This document shows positions 27,766 to 36,998 of a DNA stretch of 64,000 nucleotides, in pieces. The stretch is from assembly GCA_914767715.1 (NCBI GenBank), contig OU612071.1, positions 250,001 to 314,000 of the forward strand. Reading direction: 5' to 3'. The notes under the pieces are model-generated. The model made no database searches and was not told where the DNA came from. It saw nothing but the letters and a program-made list of their open reading frames with translations. This DNA is from Membranipora membranacea. Taxonomy: Eukaryota > Bryozoa > Gymnolaemata > Cheilostomatida > Membraniporidae. Position 1 is the stretch's first letter. Each line of letters starts with the position of its first letter. The position numbers were made by a program, and so were the translations under genes.

Positions 27766-28020
27766 ATTTAGAACCTATAGCTTGCAGGATATTCATTGCT
27801 CACCTTGAGTACATCTTGCCACTTTCCTTTGGTTAGAAACTTAATTTCATAGAACTCAGCTAGCGCATTCAGATGTGGCCTCTGTGACTCAAAGCCTTTT
27901 ATGCCTCTCTGCATGTAAGATTTCTGAAATGACTTCTTTATCTGATTGGGCATCTTCAATTATAAGTACACAATTTTTAGTCCATTCAAATATCAGAGGT
28001 TAAAATTTGTTACTTTGCAG

Positions 28021-28221
28021 GAACTACTGTTAGCTGTTATGCCCAGTGTAAAGCTGTCCTACAAACATTATCCTTTAGAGAGATGAGCTGCAGCTTCTGC
28101 TCTGCTGTTAGATTATCTAACAAAGCCTTCACTGTCTCTGTGTGACCTTCCTGTGATTCCCAGTGTAACGCTGTCTCACAATCCTTATCCTCTATAGAGA
28201 TCTGAGCTGCAGCTGCTGATC
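28021..28221 (-). pseudogene. Ankyrin repeats, distal piece, separated from its 5' half by the 28-kb element
   Basis: Minus-strand reading shows two ankyrin units (CETALHWESQEGHTETVKAL, then a TALHW unit) of the same type as 56204-56768. The reading frame is shifted by two extra bases (AG near 28207) and a stop follows. The piece ends exactly where the CACAG terminus of the large TIR element begins at 28222. GCTGATC (28215-28221) aligns with GCTGTCC (56204-56210) as the probable diverged target duplication, and the next ankyrin codons align across the gap. Confidence 0.75.
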
Positions 28222-28610
28222 CACAGACAGCAGGTCACTGACAGTTGATGAGTTGCAGCCTTATGTGTGTGTGGTTTGTGTTTGTTGTGGTGAAGATGGG
28301 AAGCTGTGCATGCTGTCCATGTGTGTAGCTTCTGTACCCGCCAATTGCGTTGCTCAGATGAGTCACTTCTCTCTCATTGGTCAGAATATTAAACTTCCAA
28401 AACAGACAACACAGGCACGTGCACACAATGCCTAGCCACAATCAAAGCCATGTAGTACTTTGAGCAGATGAAACACATGAAAATAACACATTACAGAAAG
28501 AGCTATCTATTGGAACACATACACACTGCCACATACTGCTGTCATTTTAATGATAGATGAGCACTTGCTAATTTCAAACTGTTAGGACAATATACATCAT
28601 GGAGCAACCA
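28222..28610 (+). repeat. Left TIR of the 28-kb element, with helicase promoter region
   Basis: It matches the reverse complement of 55794-56203 along its whole length, roughly 90% by eye with a few small indels. The inner edge of the match (ATGGAGCAACCA) includes the helicase start codon at 28599. Both TIRs keep an AP-1-type TGAGTCA (28359-28365), a CCAAT-type ATTGG (28376-28380) and an E-box CACGTG (28416-28421). The TIR therefore probably supplies the promoter; the binding sites are motif matches only. Confidence 0.8.
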
Positions 28611-28809
28611 GATATTATAGAACAGATTGCTACAGCTGTGAAGGGAGGACACAATGTTCTGATCACTGGCAAAGCTGGCACAGGGAAAATTAAACTTATA
28701 AGGACTCTATACAAAACTTTGATGGATACTGGCAAGCATTGCGAACTAACCGCTACTACAGGCCTTGCTGCTGTGTCTCTGTCAGGCTCAACTATACACC
28801 ACTTTACTG

Positions 28810-29246
28810 GTATGTGTCAATAGTTACACTGAAGTAGTATCAAGGAGTTCTCCTTGGTAGTATATGATCGGATACATCAGCCCTGATTTCTCAAACGCCA
28901 TTCTTTAATTATATTGGTGGTGTGTCAGCACACATAATGGCAAAATATCATCGTGATAGAAAGGGGACCAACATGGACCTTACCACAAGTAATCTCAAGC
29001 TTATCTCCGCTATTCTGTGTCACGCTAATCTGTTTCACGTCATAATAAATACTTGTCACTTATTTATAATGTTGCATATTTTGAGTCGTTGCATATTTTG
29101 AGTCGTTGAAAATTTTGAGTTGTTGCATATGTTGTGTTGCAACAATTACATACAATGGATAGATGGATTTATCACTGTCATAGACAAAAAATTGTCACTA
29201 AATATGTTGTTAATACTGACAAGAAAGAAAAAAAAAAAAATTAGAT
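28810..29246. other. Helicase intron 1, left part
   Basis: Non-coding; it includes a small tandem of TTGCATATTTTGAGTCG-type units at about 29075-29135 and an A-rich run near 29230. No gene seen. Confidence 0.6.
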
Positions 29247-30370
29247 CTATGTTGTACAAATTTTTTTTAGAATAGTATAATTATTATTAAGTGTATGTAT
29301 GAGATGTCTCGAAAAGCTGTGTCTACCCCATGTACCCAAATATTTAACAGTACGGTAGCGACCTGAAGGGCATATAGTTAGAAAGACATTGATTAAGCGC
29401 TCTTCATCGTGTATGATGCGAAGTCCAAGTGGCTTGATCTGGTTGGCCACCATAGCTTCTATATCGGGGTGCTCAATCCCTAACTTGGCGGCATCTTTGA
29501 ATATTTTGCGTTAGGACTTCTTGTCGCTTGCATGGATGCTTGTAAAGAGTATCGGGAGGCAGTAAGTGATAGGGTATACAATAAAACTAAGGAAAGGGGC
29601 TTTGAGCTATAGTAAACAATTTTCACAATATACATTCGTTGAGATGCTGTAGTCACTTTAAATTGCACATGATCACGATAAAAAGTTTATCGTCAACACT
29701 AACGGTGTACGGTCACTTCGAAAATTTCGATTTCAAAAATAGTGTCTGTGGTTTGGGGGTTGGGGTTTTTGGGTTTGTGGTTTTGTGGTTTGGGTTCTTT
29801 GATTTTCGAAAGGGCATTTTCGAGTTGTCACGGATTCAACAGTAACACCAAGGTATTTTACTTTGTCACAAAAACTTCCGTGATAAGAGTAGGGGTAATG
29901 GGCTTAACAAGCTGAGTAGAAAACATCATTTCTTGAGTCTTGGAGGCGTTTAACAATAGGTTTAAATCACAATATTGCTGTGAAATTCTACTAATCTCAT
30001 CAAATAGGCACTAAGATTTGATTGATTTCATATGAATCCAATTATACAGGTGTCGTCTGCGTATTTAATAACAGTAATATTACTCAAGTCTGAGGTAATC
30101 CTATTGGTATATTGAAAACAAATGTGGAGATAAACAGCAACCCTGGGGAGTGCCAGTGTTCGTTATGATGGGTTTTGAGATATTGCCATCTACTATTGTT
30201 CTTTTGGTGGGATTCGATTTGTTAGGAAGCCGTATATCCATTCAGTGACATTGGAGTCAAGATGTGATAGTTGCGAGATAAGGTCTGGAACATGTATTAT
30301 GTTGAATGCAGAAGCATAGTCAAGGAACAGACACCTGGCATAATTTGAAGTTTTCTTGTCAATGGAATCT
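29247..30370 (-). mobile_element. LINE reverse-transcriptase fragment (CR1/Rex1-like), decayed
   Basis: Minus-strand codons show classical non-LTR RT blocks in order: CLFLDYASAFNIIHVPDLIS (about 30335-30280), WIYGFLTNR (about 30235), GTPQGCCLSPHLFSIYTN (about 30160-30105) and KYADDT (about 30065-30048, the catalytic YADD). A LLLNASKTQEMMF block and the C-terminal tail follow. Several frame breaks and stops are present. The tail (LPILFTSIHASDKKS, then KIFKDAAKLG) is the same family as the plus-strand copy at 27130-27765. The fragment lies within helicase intron 1, 260 bp left of the Polinton. Confidence 0.75.
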
Positions 30371-30627
30371 GGGATGGTAGTGGTGAGGCAATGTTATTTT
30401 TGCTGTTTAATTTTACCAAAACCACCTGATTAATAGGACTATAGGGACATATCAACATCCAAAATCCCCGCGCAAAATCCATGGGGAAACTTTGATTTTT
30501 TTTAAAGCTGAATAGTAGTAAATAGTCTGTTTTTCCATAATACATTAATCCGGGCCTAGCAGACAGTGGATGAGGGTGGTATGTGTCCGATCCCCATTAG
30601 TTCTGCTACTTGGTAGTAGTCATCCTT
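30371..30627. other. Helicase intron 1 between LINE and Polinton
   Basis: No coding feature. The last six bases, ATCCTT (30622-30627), form the left copy of the Polinton target duplication; the right copy is GTCCTT at 47106-47111. Confidence 0.6.
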
Positions 30628-30722
30628 AGTAGTATAGTGAGCCTGTTTTCAAATATAGCATTAGCATTTCAGTTGTCATTCCTTGTTAGCATTTAGCCAG
30701 CGCACACCCGTTAGCATTAGCT
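30628..30722 (+). repeat. Polinton left TIR
   Basis: The 95-bp terminal inverted repeat pairs with 47011-47105 with two substitutions. It contains three TTAGCATT(T/A)-type units in direct or near-direct order, which may be internal subrepeats. The sequence between it and the first gene (30723-30898) is AT-rich with A runs and shows no gene. Confidence 0.95.
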
Positions 30723-30898
30723 TTGATTGTTGTAGCTTTGAATTATTAGCTGTAACTGATATCGATTGAGAAATTGAGGATGGTAATTTTGATTTTGTTA
30801 GTGTATGATATTTATTGTTGATGAATACGAAATATATTAAAAATTAAAAATTGAAAATATACAAAAATAAAATAAAAAAAGAAAAATAGGTGATAACA

Positions 30899-31431
30899 TT
30901 AGACTGTTGATATACTAGCTATTTGTTTTTTTATGAATGGGAAATCGATGAGTTTTGAGTCTTCAAATCCATCATATATTGGTTTGAAAAATGTGAAAAT
31001 AAAAGCGTCATTCGCTGCAGTATCACCATTATCATTCGAAAAGTCTACGATCTGTTTTGGAGACAACCCTCTTGCTATATGTAGAAGAAAAAACACACAG
31101 TATTGACCGCACACTGTTGTTAGGAGACTCTGTAGTTGGACTTTGTTATGGTCCCAGTTGATAGTTGGCTCTAAAACCACTGCAGCTTCTGTAAAGATGG
31201 CTGGAGAAATTCCATAGGAGTCGAAGTAATATCCAGTATTTTTTGATGATTTGACTATCACTATATCCAATGTTCACCGCTATGTGATACGGGTTTGGTA
31301 TTAACCACCAAACAACAAGGGTAGTGCAGAGCTGATATCGGAATCAAGTCTGAGGGAAAAACTCCCAAAAAGTTTTGTTGACTTACCAAGTCATCACTTT
31401 TTAGAATTGAATAGATCTGTTGAGCGTCCAT
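30899..31431 (-). pseudogene. PRO: Adenain-like cysteine protease (Polinton PRO), one frameshift
   Basis: About 177 codons starting ATG at 31431 and ending at 30899. The N-terminal part carries SGEHW, with the His of the catalytic pair. The C-terminal part carries YYFDSYGISP and CGQYCVFFLLHIA, which supplies the active-site Gln/Cys region of the adenovirus-type maturation protease. The two parts are in different frames: a break lies just after the HW codons at about 31260-31266, in a TATA dinucleotide run, and the first frame meets stops there. In relatives the enzyme cleaves capsid precursor proteins. It lies immediately downstream of the major capsid gene. Confidence 0.9.
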
Positions 31432-31439
31432 TGTTGACC

Positions 31440-32733
31440 TCAGACAAAATAGTCCATTAATACAGCTCGATTTTTGTCAATGCTGACCTTTGAATCAGAC
31501 TCAGAGTAAGCGATAACATTAACCGGCGCTACGAGTCCTGTGGAAAATTTGAGCTCGAGGCGAATGTTTCCCTTCTTTATAAGGTGGTAGCAACTTGTAT
31601 CTTCTAGGTCAGGTGAAATGTCAAATGCTAGTAGTGCGTATCCCTTGTTGTATTCACTCCTGGAAACATCTATTCCACTATCTGGGAAAGCTTTTCCAGT
31701 CGATTCCAAAAGTGTAAAATAGTTTCTTAAGGTAAGATCATTGGCAAAGTCAGATATTTCCGTTTACGTACAGTGAGCAGTATTTTAATCCAAAATGCTT
31801 AAAATTGAAGGGGTTTTTGTTGTATTTTCCTTCAAACGAGTCGGAATCAACGAGACCAATGACGATCCGTTTAGTAAGCTGTTCCGAGAACAGATTTTCT
31901 TCAGTAATGGATAGAGATCCTAATGGTACTGTGAGTGACTTCATCATAACACGGCGAATAGGATACAATGCGGGTTGAAGCTGTGTATCCATTATTTCGA
32001 TATATTTTTCTCTGATTCCTTTGTTTATAGAAACTTTTCTCACAAAGAAAGAAGCGTTAACTATTTTTATCTTGAATGTAGCATCATCCGCTGCCATGAG
32101 CAGAAATAAATCTGTGTTTCTGACGAGTTTGAGTTTGAGTGTGACCCCATTGACAATATACCGATGTTGGTAAAAAATGTCACTATGTGGTCTACCGATT
32201 ACATGAACAGTTTTACTCTCGGTAAAATGTCCTCTTATTTGTACCAACCCGATGTTACCAGTTGCAATATTTTCCATTTGATTAGGTGTGTCTTTGGAGA
32301 ACATAGCTATTGAAAGCTGTTTCTTTCCTTCTTCTGATGTATAACTTAAGAGTGTCTCCAAAATTGATCGATAATGATAAAGGTAAGATGAGTCACTAAT
32401 TAATGTATCATTTAGACTGACATCAATTTGTTTGAAAAGGGTTTGGCCTATAAGATTGATTGGGCCTACAACATCTTCCTCAGCTAAATCGGCCCCATCA
32501 GCCTTTGTAATTTTAAGTTCCAATAAAAGGTAACTATTAAAAAGATCAATATAATCACTTCCATTTCCGCTGACTTCAAACTTTACAGGGCCTCCGTCAG
32601 TAAGATTACCACGAGGTAGATATTCTGTTGTATAACCGTTTTCGATAGCGGCTTGTGTTGGAAGGTCATCGAAAAGTTGAAGTTCAGGTTTTGATGCTAA
32701 GCAGCTGTGCTCAAATATGAATGAATCCGACAT
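31440..32733 (-). pseudogene. MCP: Major capsid protein, double jelly roll (Polinton), one frame break
   Basis: About 430 codons starting ATG at 32733. The N-terminal block KFEVSGNGSDYIDLFNSYLL and the later NPFNFKHFGLKYCSLYV are typical of Polinton major capsid proteins, often labelled F54H12.2-like in databases. The first frame ends with TGA at about 31750-31752, and the remaining coding sequence (to LMDYFV, stop at 31440) is in another frame, joined around 31750. A small deletion at that point is also possible. The product would form trimeric capsomers of an icosahedral shell. It overlaps the upstream small basic gene by 37 bp. Confidence 0.92.
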
Positions 32734-33110
32734 CTTGAAGTGAAAATATCTATCGATCTTTCACCTTTAGATGATTTTTTACGTCTGTTGGTTGATGAGC
32801 TCTTCCTCGTTCTTTTATTTCTTACCGCATTAGACGGTGACTTTTTTCTTTTTCTCTGATTGGTTGGTTTGTTTAAAGCAGAGCTCAGTAAGTCGGAGCC
32901 AGCCCAAGATAAATTTCTCACAGCGGATTGCTTTACATTTTTTCCTTCCAATCCCTCATTTAATATATTGAATCCTGTTTTGAGAGCAGTTTTACCCAGG
33001 GTTTTTGCACCACTTTTTAAAGCTGGCAGTGCTACATTTTTTAGTACAGGTAAAAAAGATTTAAATAGACCACCAATCAGACTACCTATACCGTATCCCT
33101 TTTGATACAC
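32697..33110 (-). CDS. Small basic virion-type protein (Polinton, pX-like)
   Basis: Roughly 137 codons. The N-terminus, YQKGYGIGSLIGGLFKSFLP, is glycine-rich and amphipathic, then come Ala/Lys helices and a very basic tail (KRKKSP, RNKRTRKSS, NRRKKSS). This layout matches a small protein regularly found next to the capsid genes of Polintons and recalls adenovirus core or membrane-active peptides; its role is inferred. The frame has no ATG at its 5' end: the first codon of the open stretch is GTG at 33110, and the frame runs upstream into the minor capsid 3' end. The true start may be lost or provided by a fusion or splice. Confidence 0.65.
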   Translation of the reverse strand: MYQKGYGIGSLIGGLFKSFLPVLKNVALPALKSGAKTLGKTALKTGFNILNEGLEGKNVKQSAVRNLSWAGSDLLSSALNKPTNQRKRKKSPSNAVRNKRTRKSSSTNRRKKSSKGERSIDIFTSRCRIHSYLSTAA

Positions 33111-33845
33111 GCGCCCTCTAAATACAGGTTATTGGTTATAAAGGTATATAGGTATATAGGTATAGGTATAGGTATATAGTGGATGTTTTGGTATTCTACG
33201 TATTGAGTTGTCCAATGCTTTTTGTTATTTACAGGGATGATTCTGAGCAAAGGAGCTTCAACGTCACCAACACGAGTATTTTCCATAATAACTGAATACA
33301 CATAGATGCTTTTTACCGGAAACATGTTTGGAAATAAATCAGCGTTTATGGTTAACAAAGCTTCTCGCTTAAAATCATATAGTGAGTATTCCCTTAATAA
33401 ATCTCTTCCACCACGACTTATTCCTAACATATCCGCGAGTGCCTTATCTATGTCAAGTTTCAGCCCATGGGTTTTGAATGTGATGAGAACTTTCCCCGTT
33501 ATACTACTAACGTCAAACTCTACATTTGGTGTTTCATTGTCATATGCTGTTTTTAAGTCTTGGTTAATAGCCCTACAGAGTTCATTTGCATAATAACCTA
33601 CTTGAAAATCAAAAGTAAAATTCTTTGGCGGCAGACTATTTTCAGAAAGCTTTATTCTGCCTTTTTGTAAGTTATACCAACTTTTTTCAAACTGCATTTC
33701 AATTAAACCAACTTCCCACTGACCAGGTGAAAAAATGATGTCATCCGTAAATTGAACACTGTACAATGTCAGTGAATTTTCTGGATAGTGATCCATAGAG
33801 GCATTGCTTGGTAGTACAGACCCTCATATTTACAAATGAAACCAT
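33086..33845 (-). pseudogene. mCP: Minor capsid (penton) protein, single jelly roll (Polinton), probable 5' frame break and altered 3' end
   Basis: The open part 33796-33086 begins MDHYPENSLTLYSVQF and carries GQWEVGLIEMQFEKSWYN and VGYYANELCRAINQDLK, which are characteristic of Polinton penton proteins. Residues typical of the family continue upstream of that ATG, but the nearest upstream start (ATG at 33845) is in a different frame, with a one-base disagreement around 33815-33822. Near the 3' end a GGTATA-type microsatellite (33141-33179) encodes an IPIPIPIYLY run, and the following residues no longer look like the family terminus. This vertex protein of the capsid would act with the major capsid protein. 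Confidence 0.85.
33139..33180. repeat. GGTATA/GGTATATA microsatellite inside the minor capsid gene
   Basis: Five to six units of ggtata or ggtatata in direct order. In the minus-strand reading frame it encodes alternating Ile/Pro and Tyr/Leu. It probably arose by slippage and has altered the C-terminal coding sequence of the penton gene. Confidence 0.8.
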
Positions 33846-33857
33846 TATTAAGGAAGC

Positions 33858-34987
33858 TTAGTTTTTATACCCATTTAAAATGTCTTTTTCATTGACATAT
33901 GAATTGAATGAGTCTGGGTACCCACTCCATTTGACTAAATATTGTGTTTTCCTGTTTTTGATCTGTTTACCTAAAATAGCTTCTATCTTGTATATGTCAT
34001 TGCTTTTTGATACTTTTTGAAGTTCTTGCTCATACCACGTTCCTTTGAGATCATCACCTGCTTGGTCTTGCAGCGAATATACAGGAGGATCAGTATGATA
34101 GTGATCGCTAATAACAAATATTTCATCGCTCCATATTGGTAAATACCCTTTTTTAAATACGGTACTATACTTTGAGATTCCTACCATGTCACCGACCACA
34201 AACTTAAACATAGTCGTTGCTGTGTCAGCTTCAAGAGGATAAAGTCTATTCCATACATCCTCTTGATTTTCATGGCTTACATCTGATGGCCGCATGTCAA
34301 TAGCAGAGTGATAACTATTATTGTATGAGGTAATCAAGTCTTGAAGAATATCTATCCATCTATATTCTCCGGTATAGGTGAAATATCGAAAATTGAACTT
34401 TTGATTGTTTTTTGTAATCTTTCAACTATTGCTGCTTTTGTTTCTTGATTTTCAATGCTGTAGATCTTGATATTTTGACTATCCAAGAAAGCTTGAAAGT
34501 CTTTGTTAAAAAATTCCTTTCCTTTATCAGTTTGCAGATAAAGACATTTTCTATTGTCCTGATCAAAAATAGACTGGAACGCTGTGACCATCTCTTTGCC
34601 AGTTTTTGTCTTGAGAGGTCTCACCCAGGCAAATTTAGAAAATACATCTATGCAAAATAAAATATATCTATGGCCCTCATTATCTTTGGTAAACTGTACC
34701 AAATCGGTTAAATCAGCTTGAAAACAGCTATCAATTCCACTGACAATAAATTTTCGCCTTTGAAAGTTCCTTGAGACTGGTCGGTGAAGAGTGTATGTGT
34801 CTTTACTACTTAACCATTTATCAATTTTTGGAGATGATATTGTCTTTACTTGTCTTTTGAGCTTTAGTTTTCCACCAAAACTTCCAGCATTCTTAGGTGT
34901 AAAACAAGATTTATTAAACACTTCTTCGGTTTTTGATATTGTTTGTTGAGTGTTAGAGGATTTTTTTTTCTTTTTGGGAACCTTCAT
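33858..34987 (-). pseudogene. INT: Polinton integrase (rve fold) with chromodomain, one frameshift
   Basis: About 375 codons starting ATG at 34987. A basic start (KVPKKKKK) is followed by the N-terminal binding region (NAGSFGG, TYTLHRPVSRNF) and the catalytic core. The core Asp residues are in FQADLTDL and YLQTDKGKEF, and the Glu is in KAAIVERLQKT (D,D-35-E type). The C-terminal part has an SH3-like region and a chromodomain (YKIEAILGKQ...QYLVKWSGYPDSFNSYV). A frame break lies just after the catalytic Glu segment, near 34390-34396 in a T run, and the first frame stops at 34352. The enzyme would insert the element with a 6-bp duplication. Confidence 0.93.
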
Positions 34988-34988
34988 A

Positions 34989-35724
34989 TTACCCTATACT
35001 CCAACCAGTAGGAGTGCTCCTAAGTGGACTTTGACGTGAATACTTTGATTGCCGTTTGCGAGATGATTTCGGGGTTTTGTATGAGTCTGCTGGAGTTGAG
35101 AATGGTGTCTGAGGTGATGGTTTTGAATCATTAGAATTTATAGTAGATGCTACATTTTTTGAGAGCAACGACATGGGGACATTGTTGTCTTTCATAAATT
35201 CTTGAAACTGATTCCAACCTGAAGTGTATTTGTCTCCCCACCTTGCATTAACTGAAGCATTCAATAAATCAGAAATATTACTAATTTTTATGGATTTTCC
35301 ATTGATTGTGACTTCTCCTAATTCAGACACTGATATTGGAAGTCGTCCTAGATAAGCATATAATAACTTTGTTTTTGTATGGCTTTGGAATGCCTATGAT
35401 ATGATTTTCGACATTATCATTGGAAACAGTATTTTCTGGGTTTAGTTTCGGTTGATGTTCAGGTTGTGGAAGAGCTGGTCTATTTGACAAGGAGCGTAAA
35501 TTGAGATAGTTGCTTAAATTTTTTTCGTACCTATCAACTCTTTCATCAATAGTGAGAGTCTGATCCTTTGCTATCTCAGCCATAGTTTTATCCAAATTAG
35601 TAATTTCTCTCGTAAGTGGGGGAAGCAACCTCTGCGAGGCTAGGTTCTCATTTGCACTTAGAAGCTTAGAGATTTGATTCGCATTGCTAGCATCAATGAG
35701 TAAATATTTTCTTGCCCCACTCAT
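34989..35724 (-). pseudogene. Conserved Polinton accessory protein (PW-like?), one frameshift
   Basis: Two overlapping open stretches form one protein of about 245 codons, start ATG at 35724. The N-terminal part (ARKYLLIDASNANQISKL, DERVDRYEKNLSNYL) is helical. The C-terminal part has GEVTINGKSIKISNISDLLN followed by a Ser/Pro/Lys-rich tail. The frame changes within a TTATTATAT run near 35355-35362. I recognise the layout as a frequent Polinton gene between integrase and ATPase with no established function; the specific PW name is not certain. It ends two bases before the integrase start codon. Confidence 0.7.
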
Positions 35725-35726
35725 AC

Positions 35727-36067
35727 TTATTTTTTACCACCAAAGAGTCCTCCTAAAAGACTTGGTAATAATGTTCTAACGAGTGGTAAGATTAAAGACA
35801 AAAATCCACCTTTTTGTAGATGGTTTCTTTTTGTTGACGCCTTTGTATTTTTCTTTGCTATAGCTCTGATGGTTTTTTTATGTTTGGTTAATTTTCGTTT
35901 GTAAGAAGGTGACAGGTTGACATTCCCGTTTAACGCGTTATAACAAATTTCTGTAAAACAATTGACTGGTCTGGTCTCGCTGTCTTGACAATTGCTTTCG
36001 CAGTCGCGTGGTCAGTTTCAGACAAAAACTTCAATGTTTTTGCATGTTTTTTAAGTTTGTTACTCAT
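35727..36067 (-). pseudogene. Small conserved Polinton protein with C-terminal hydrophobic Gly/Leu segment, one frameshift
   Basis: Start ATG at 36067; the open N-terminal part reads SNKLKKHAKTLKFLSETD and then meets a stop at 35930. The second half, in another frame, has NGNVNLSP, a long basic helix, and a final segment GGFLSLILPLVRTLLPSLLG ending in KK and TAA at 35727-35729. The break is in a TTTT run near 35949-35952. Proteins of this layout are common in Polintons. The hydrophobic end suggests a membrane or capsid-associated role, which is inference. The start overlaps the ATPase 3' end by 8 bp. Confidence 0.75.
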
Positions 36068-36770
36068 GCTTGTTGACAGGTGAAAGGTCTGAAGAGAACT
36101 GAAGAGATTTTGAGGATGGCAAGTATACATAACATACCTCATCAGGAAAAATACCGGTACGAAGTCTTATAACTTCTTCACTGTCTTGTTTTAGATCAAT
36201 AAACAAATATCCATATGCTTTAGAAACAGCGTCATTGTAGGCACTCAACATAAACTTGGACTCACTAGGGTACATTTGTCTAGCTAAGTAGCTTACTTGC
36301 AACCTGTCTCTAGGATTCTTAAATAACATCTGGTAGTGACTGTTTAGCTGACAGTTTCGCATGTGAATGCCGCGCTCGAACATATTTTGAGTGATCAGTA
36401 TAACGCTAAGATTTTTGTGATGTGAATGTTTGGTAAAAATCTCTGAAATTATAAGACCTTCTTTTTTAGCTAAAAGGGTCATAAGATCATCTATTATGAC
36501 TAGATTTTCTATTGTTGAATCAATTTGATTAACATCTATCAATCCTTGAACAAACTCTACTTTGTCAAATGCTGGAGTCTCATACAAAGTTTGCCACTCA
36601 CTGTAACAGAAATATATTTTGTTTATTGTTGGGTAAATCATAAGGTCTTTGTATTCGAGTAATTGGGAGATACGATGAGACTTTCCAGCCCCTGAGGGAC
36701 CAGCAACAATCCTACTAAATGGATGCTTGAGTGCGAGAGTCATGATATCTCTATAAACTACAAAAATCAA
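36060..36770 (-). CDS. ATP: Genome-packaging ATPase (FtsK/A32-like, Polinton ATP)
   Basis: An uninterrupted frame of 236 codons. Walker A is VAGPSGAGKSHR and Walker B is ENLVIIDDLM, followed by the sensor-like LITQNMFERG. These are the hallmarks of the A32/FtsK-type packaging ATPases of Polintons and related viruses, which pump the genome into the capsid. The open frame starts at 36770, but MTLALKHPF, ten codons in, may be the true start since it directly precedes the P-loop domain. It is the only standard Polinton core gene here with no break. Confidence 0.92.
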   Translation of the reverse strand: MIFVVYRDIMTLALKHPFSRIVAGPSGAGKSHRISQLLEYKDLMIYPTINKIYFCYSEWQTLYETPAFDKVEFVQGLIDVNQIDSTIENLVIIDDLMTLLAKKEGLIISEIFTKHSHHKNLSVILITQNMFERGIHMRNCQLNSHYQMLFKNPRDRLQVSYLARQMYPSESKFMLSAYNDAVSKAYGYLFIDLKQDSEEVIRLRTGIFPDEVCYVYLPSSKSLQFSSDLSPVNKHE

Positions 36771-36998
36771 CTGAGGTAAATACTATCTTACAATACATTA
36801 TATTTTATAGCTATAAAATTGAGAGTAATAAAAAAGAAATATGTAATAAAATGATAGCAAAATAATCTGTGACAAAAGAGCATAGACATGTCTTTGCAAA
36901 AGAGCATCAAATAAATAAATAAATGTAAAGAAAATCTGTACAAGGTTAGAGAGGTTATATAATATAACAAATATGCGATACGCTTAATGGTAAATGCA
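36771..36998. other. AT-rich gap between polymerase and ATPase genes
   Basis: About 230 bp, strongly AT-rich with AAATAAAT runs near 36910-36923. It may hold the polymerase 3' end signals and the ATPase promoter. No coding feature. Confidence 0.6.

Larger units (their letters stand above)
24086..27959 (-). pseudogene. 3' part of the ankyrin-TPR gene, broken
   Basis: This is the minus-strand continuation of the ankyrin exon whose parts are at 56204-56768 and 28021-28221. Coding blocks on the minus strand are about 27959-27800 (ends at a CAAG|GTGAGC donor), 26682-26353, 26149-25757, 25534-24962 and 24775-24086. The 25.5 kb block carries TPR-like helices (YAVAHSHLQLKNYKQAMELY, YKGMGKCNEGMGNLSEAKRT). 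The last block matches the intact paralogue at 63049-64000 almost residue for residue (YLATASDIST, LMCEIMLTRGEL, NQPNHIDYGRLEQTRGDLAK). Compared with the paralogue there are frame breaks near 24770 (A run), at about 24922 (one base lost before a TAA) and between 24800 and 24900, so this copy is probably dead. A LINE fragment and a SINE lie between its exons. Domain naming rests on helix-repeat appearance. Confidence 0.7.

Noticed and set aside
28245-28290. CRISPR-like or VNTR array (GT-rich repeats at 28.26, 48.7 and 56.1 kb)
   Set aside because: The repeats are the GT/CA-rich inner part of the CACAG TIR family, present once per terminus, not an array.
28599-28809. Intact host PIF1 gene
   Set aside because: Exon 1 begins within a repeat shared with 55794-56203, the P-loop is altered, frame breaks occur, and the locus is bounded by TIRs, so an element-borne, probably inactive copy is preferred.
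29247-30370. Possible additional Polinton gene left of the TIR
   Set aside because: The blocks (GTPQG, YADD, tail) are those of a non-LTR reverse transcriptase and lie outside the TIR at 30628.
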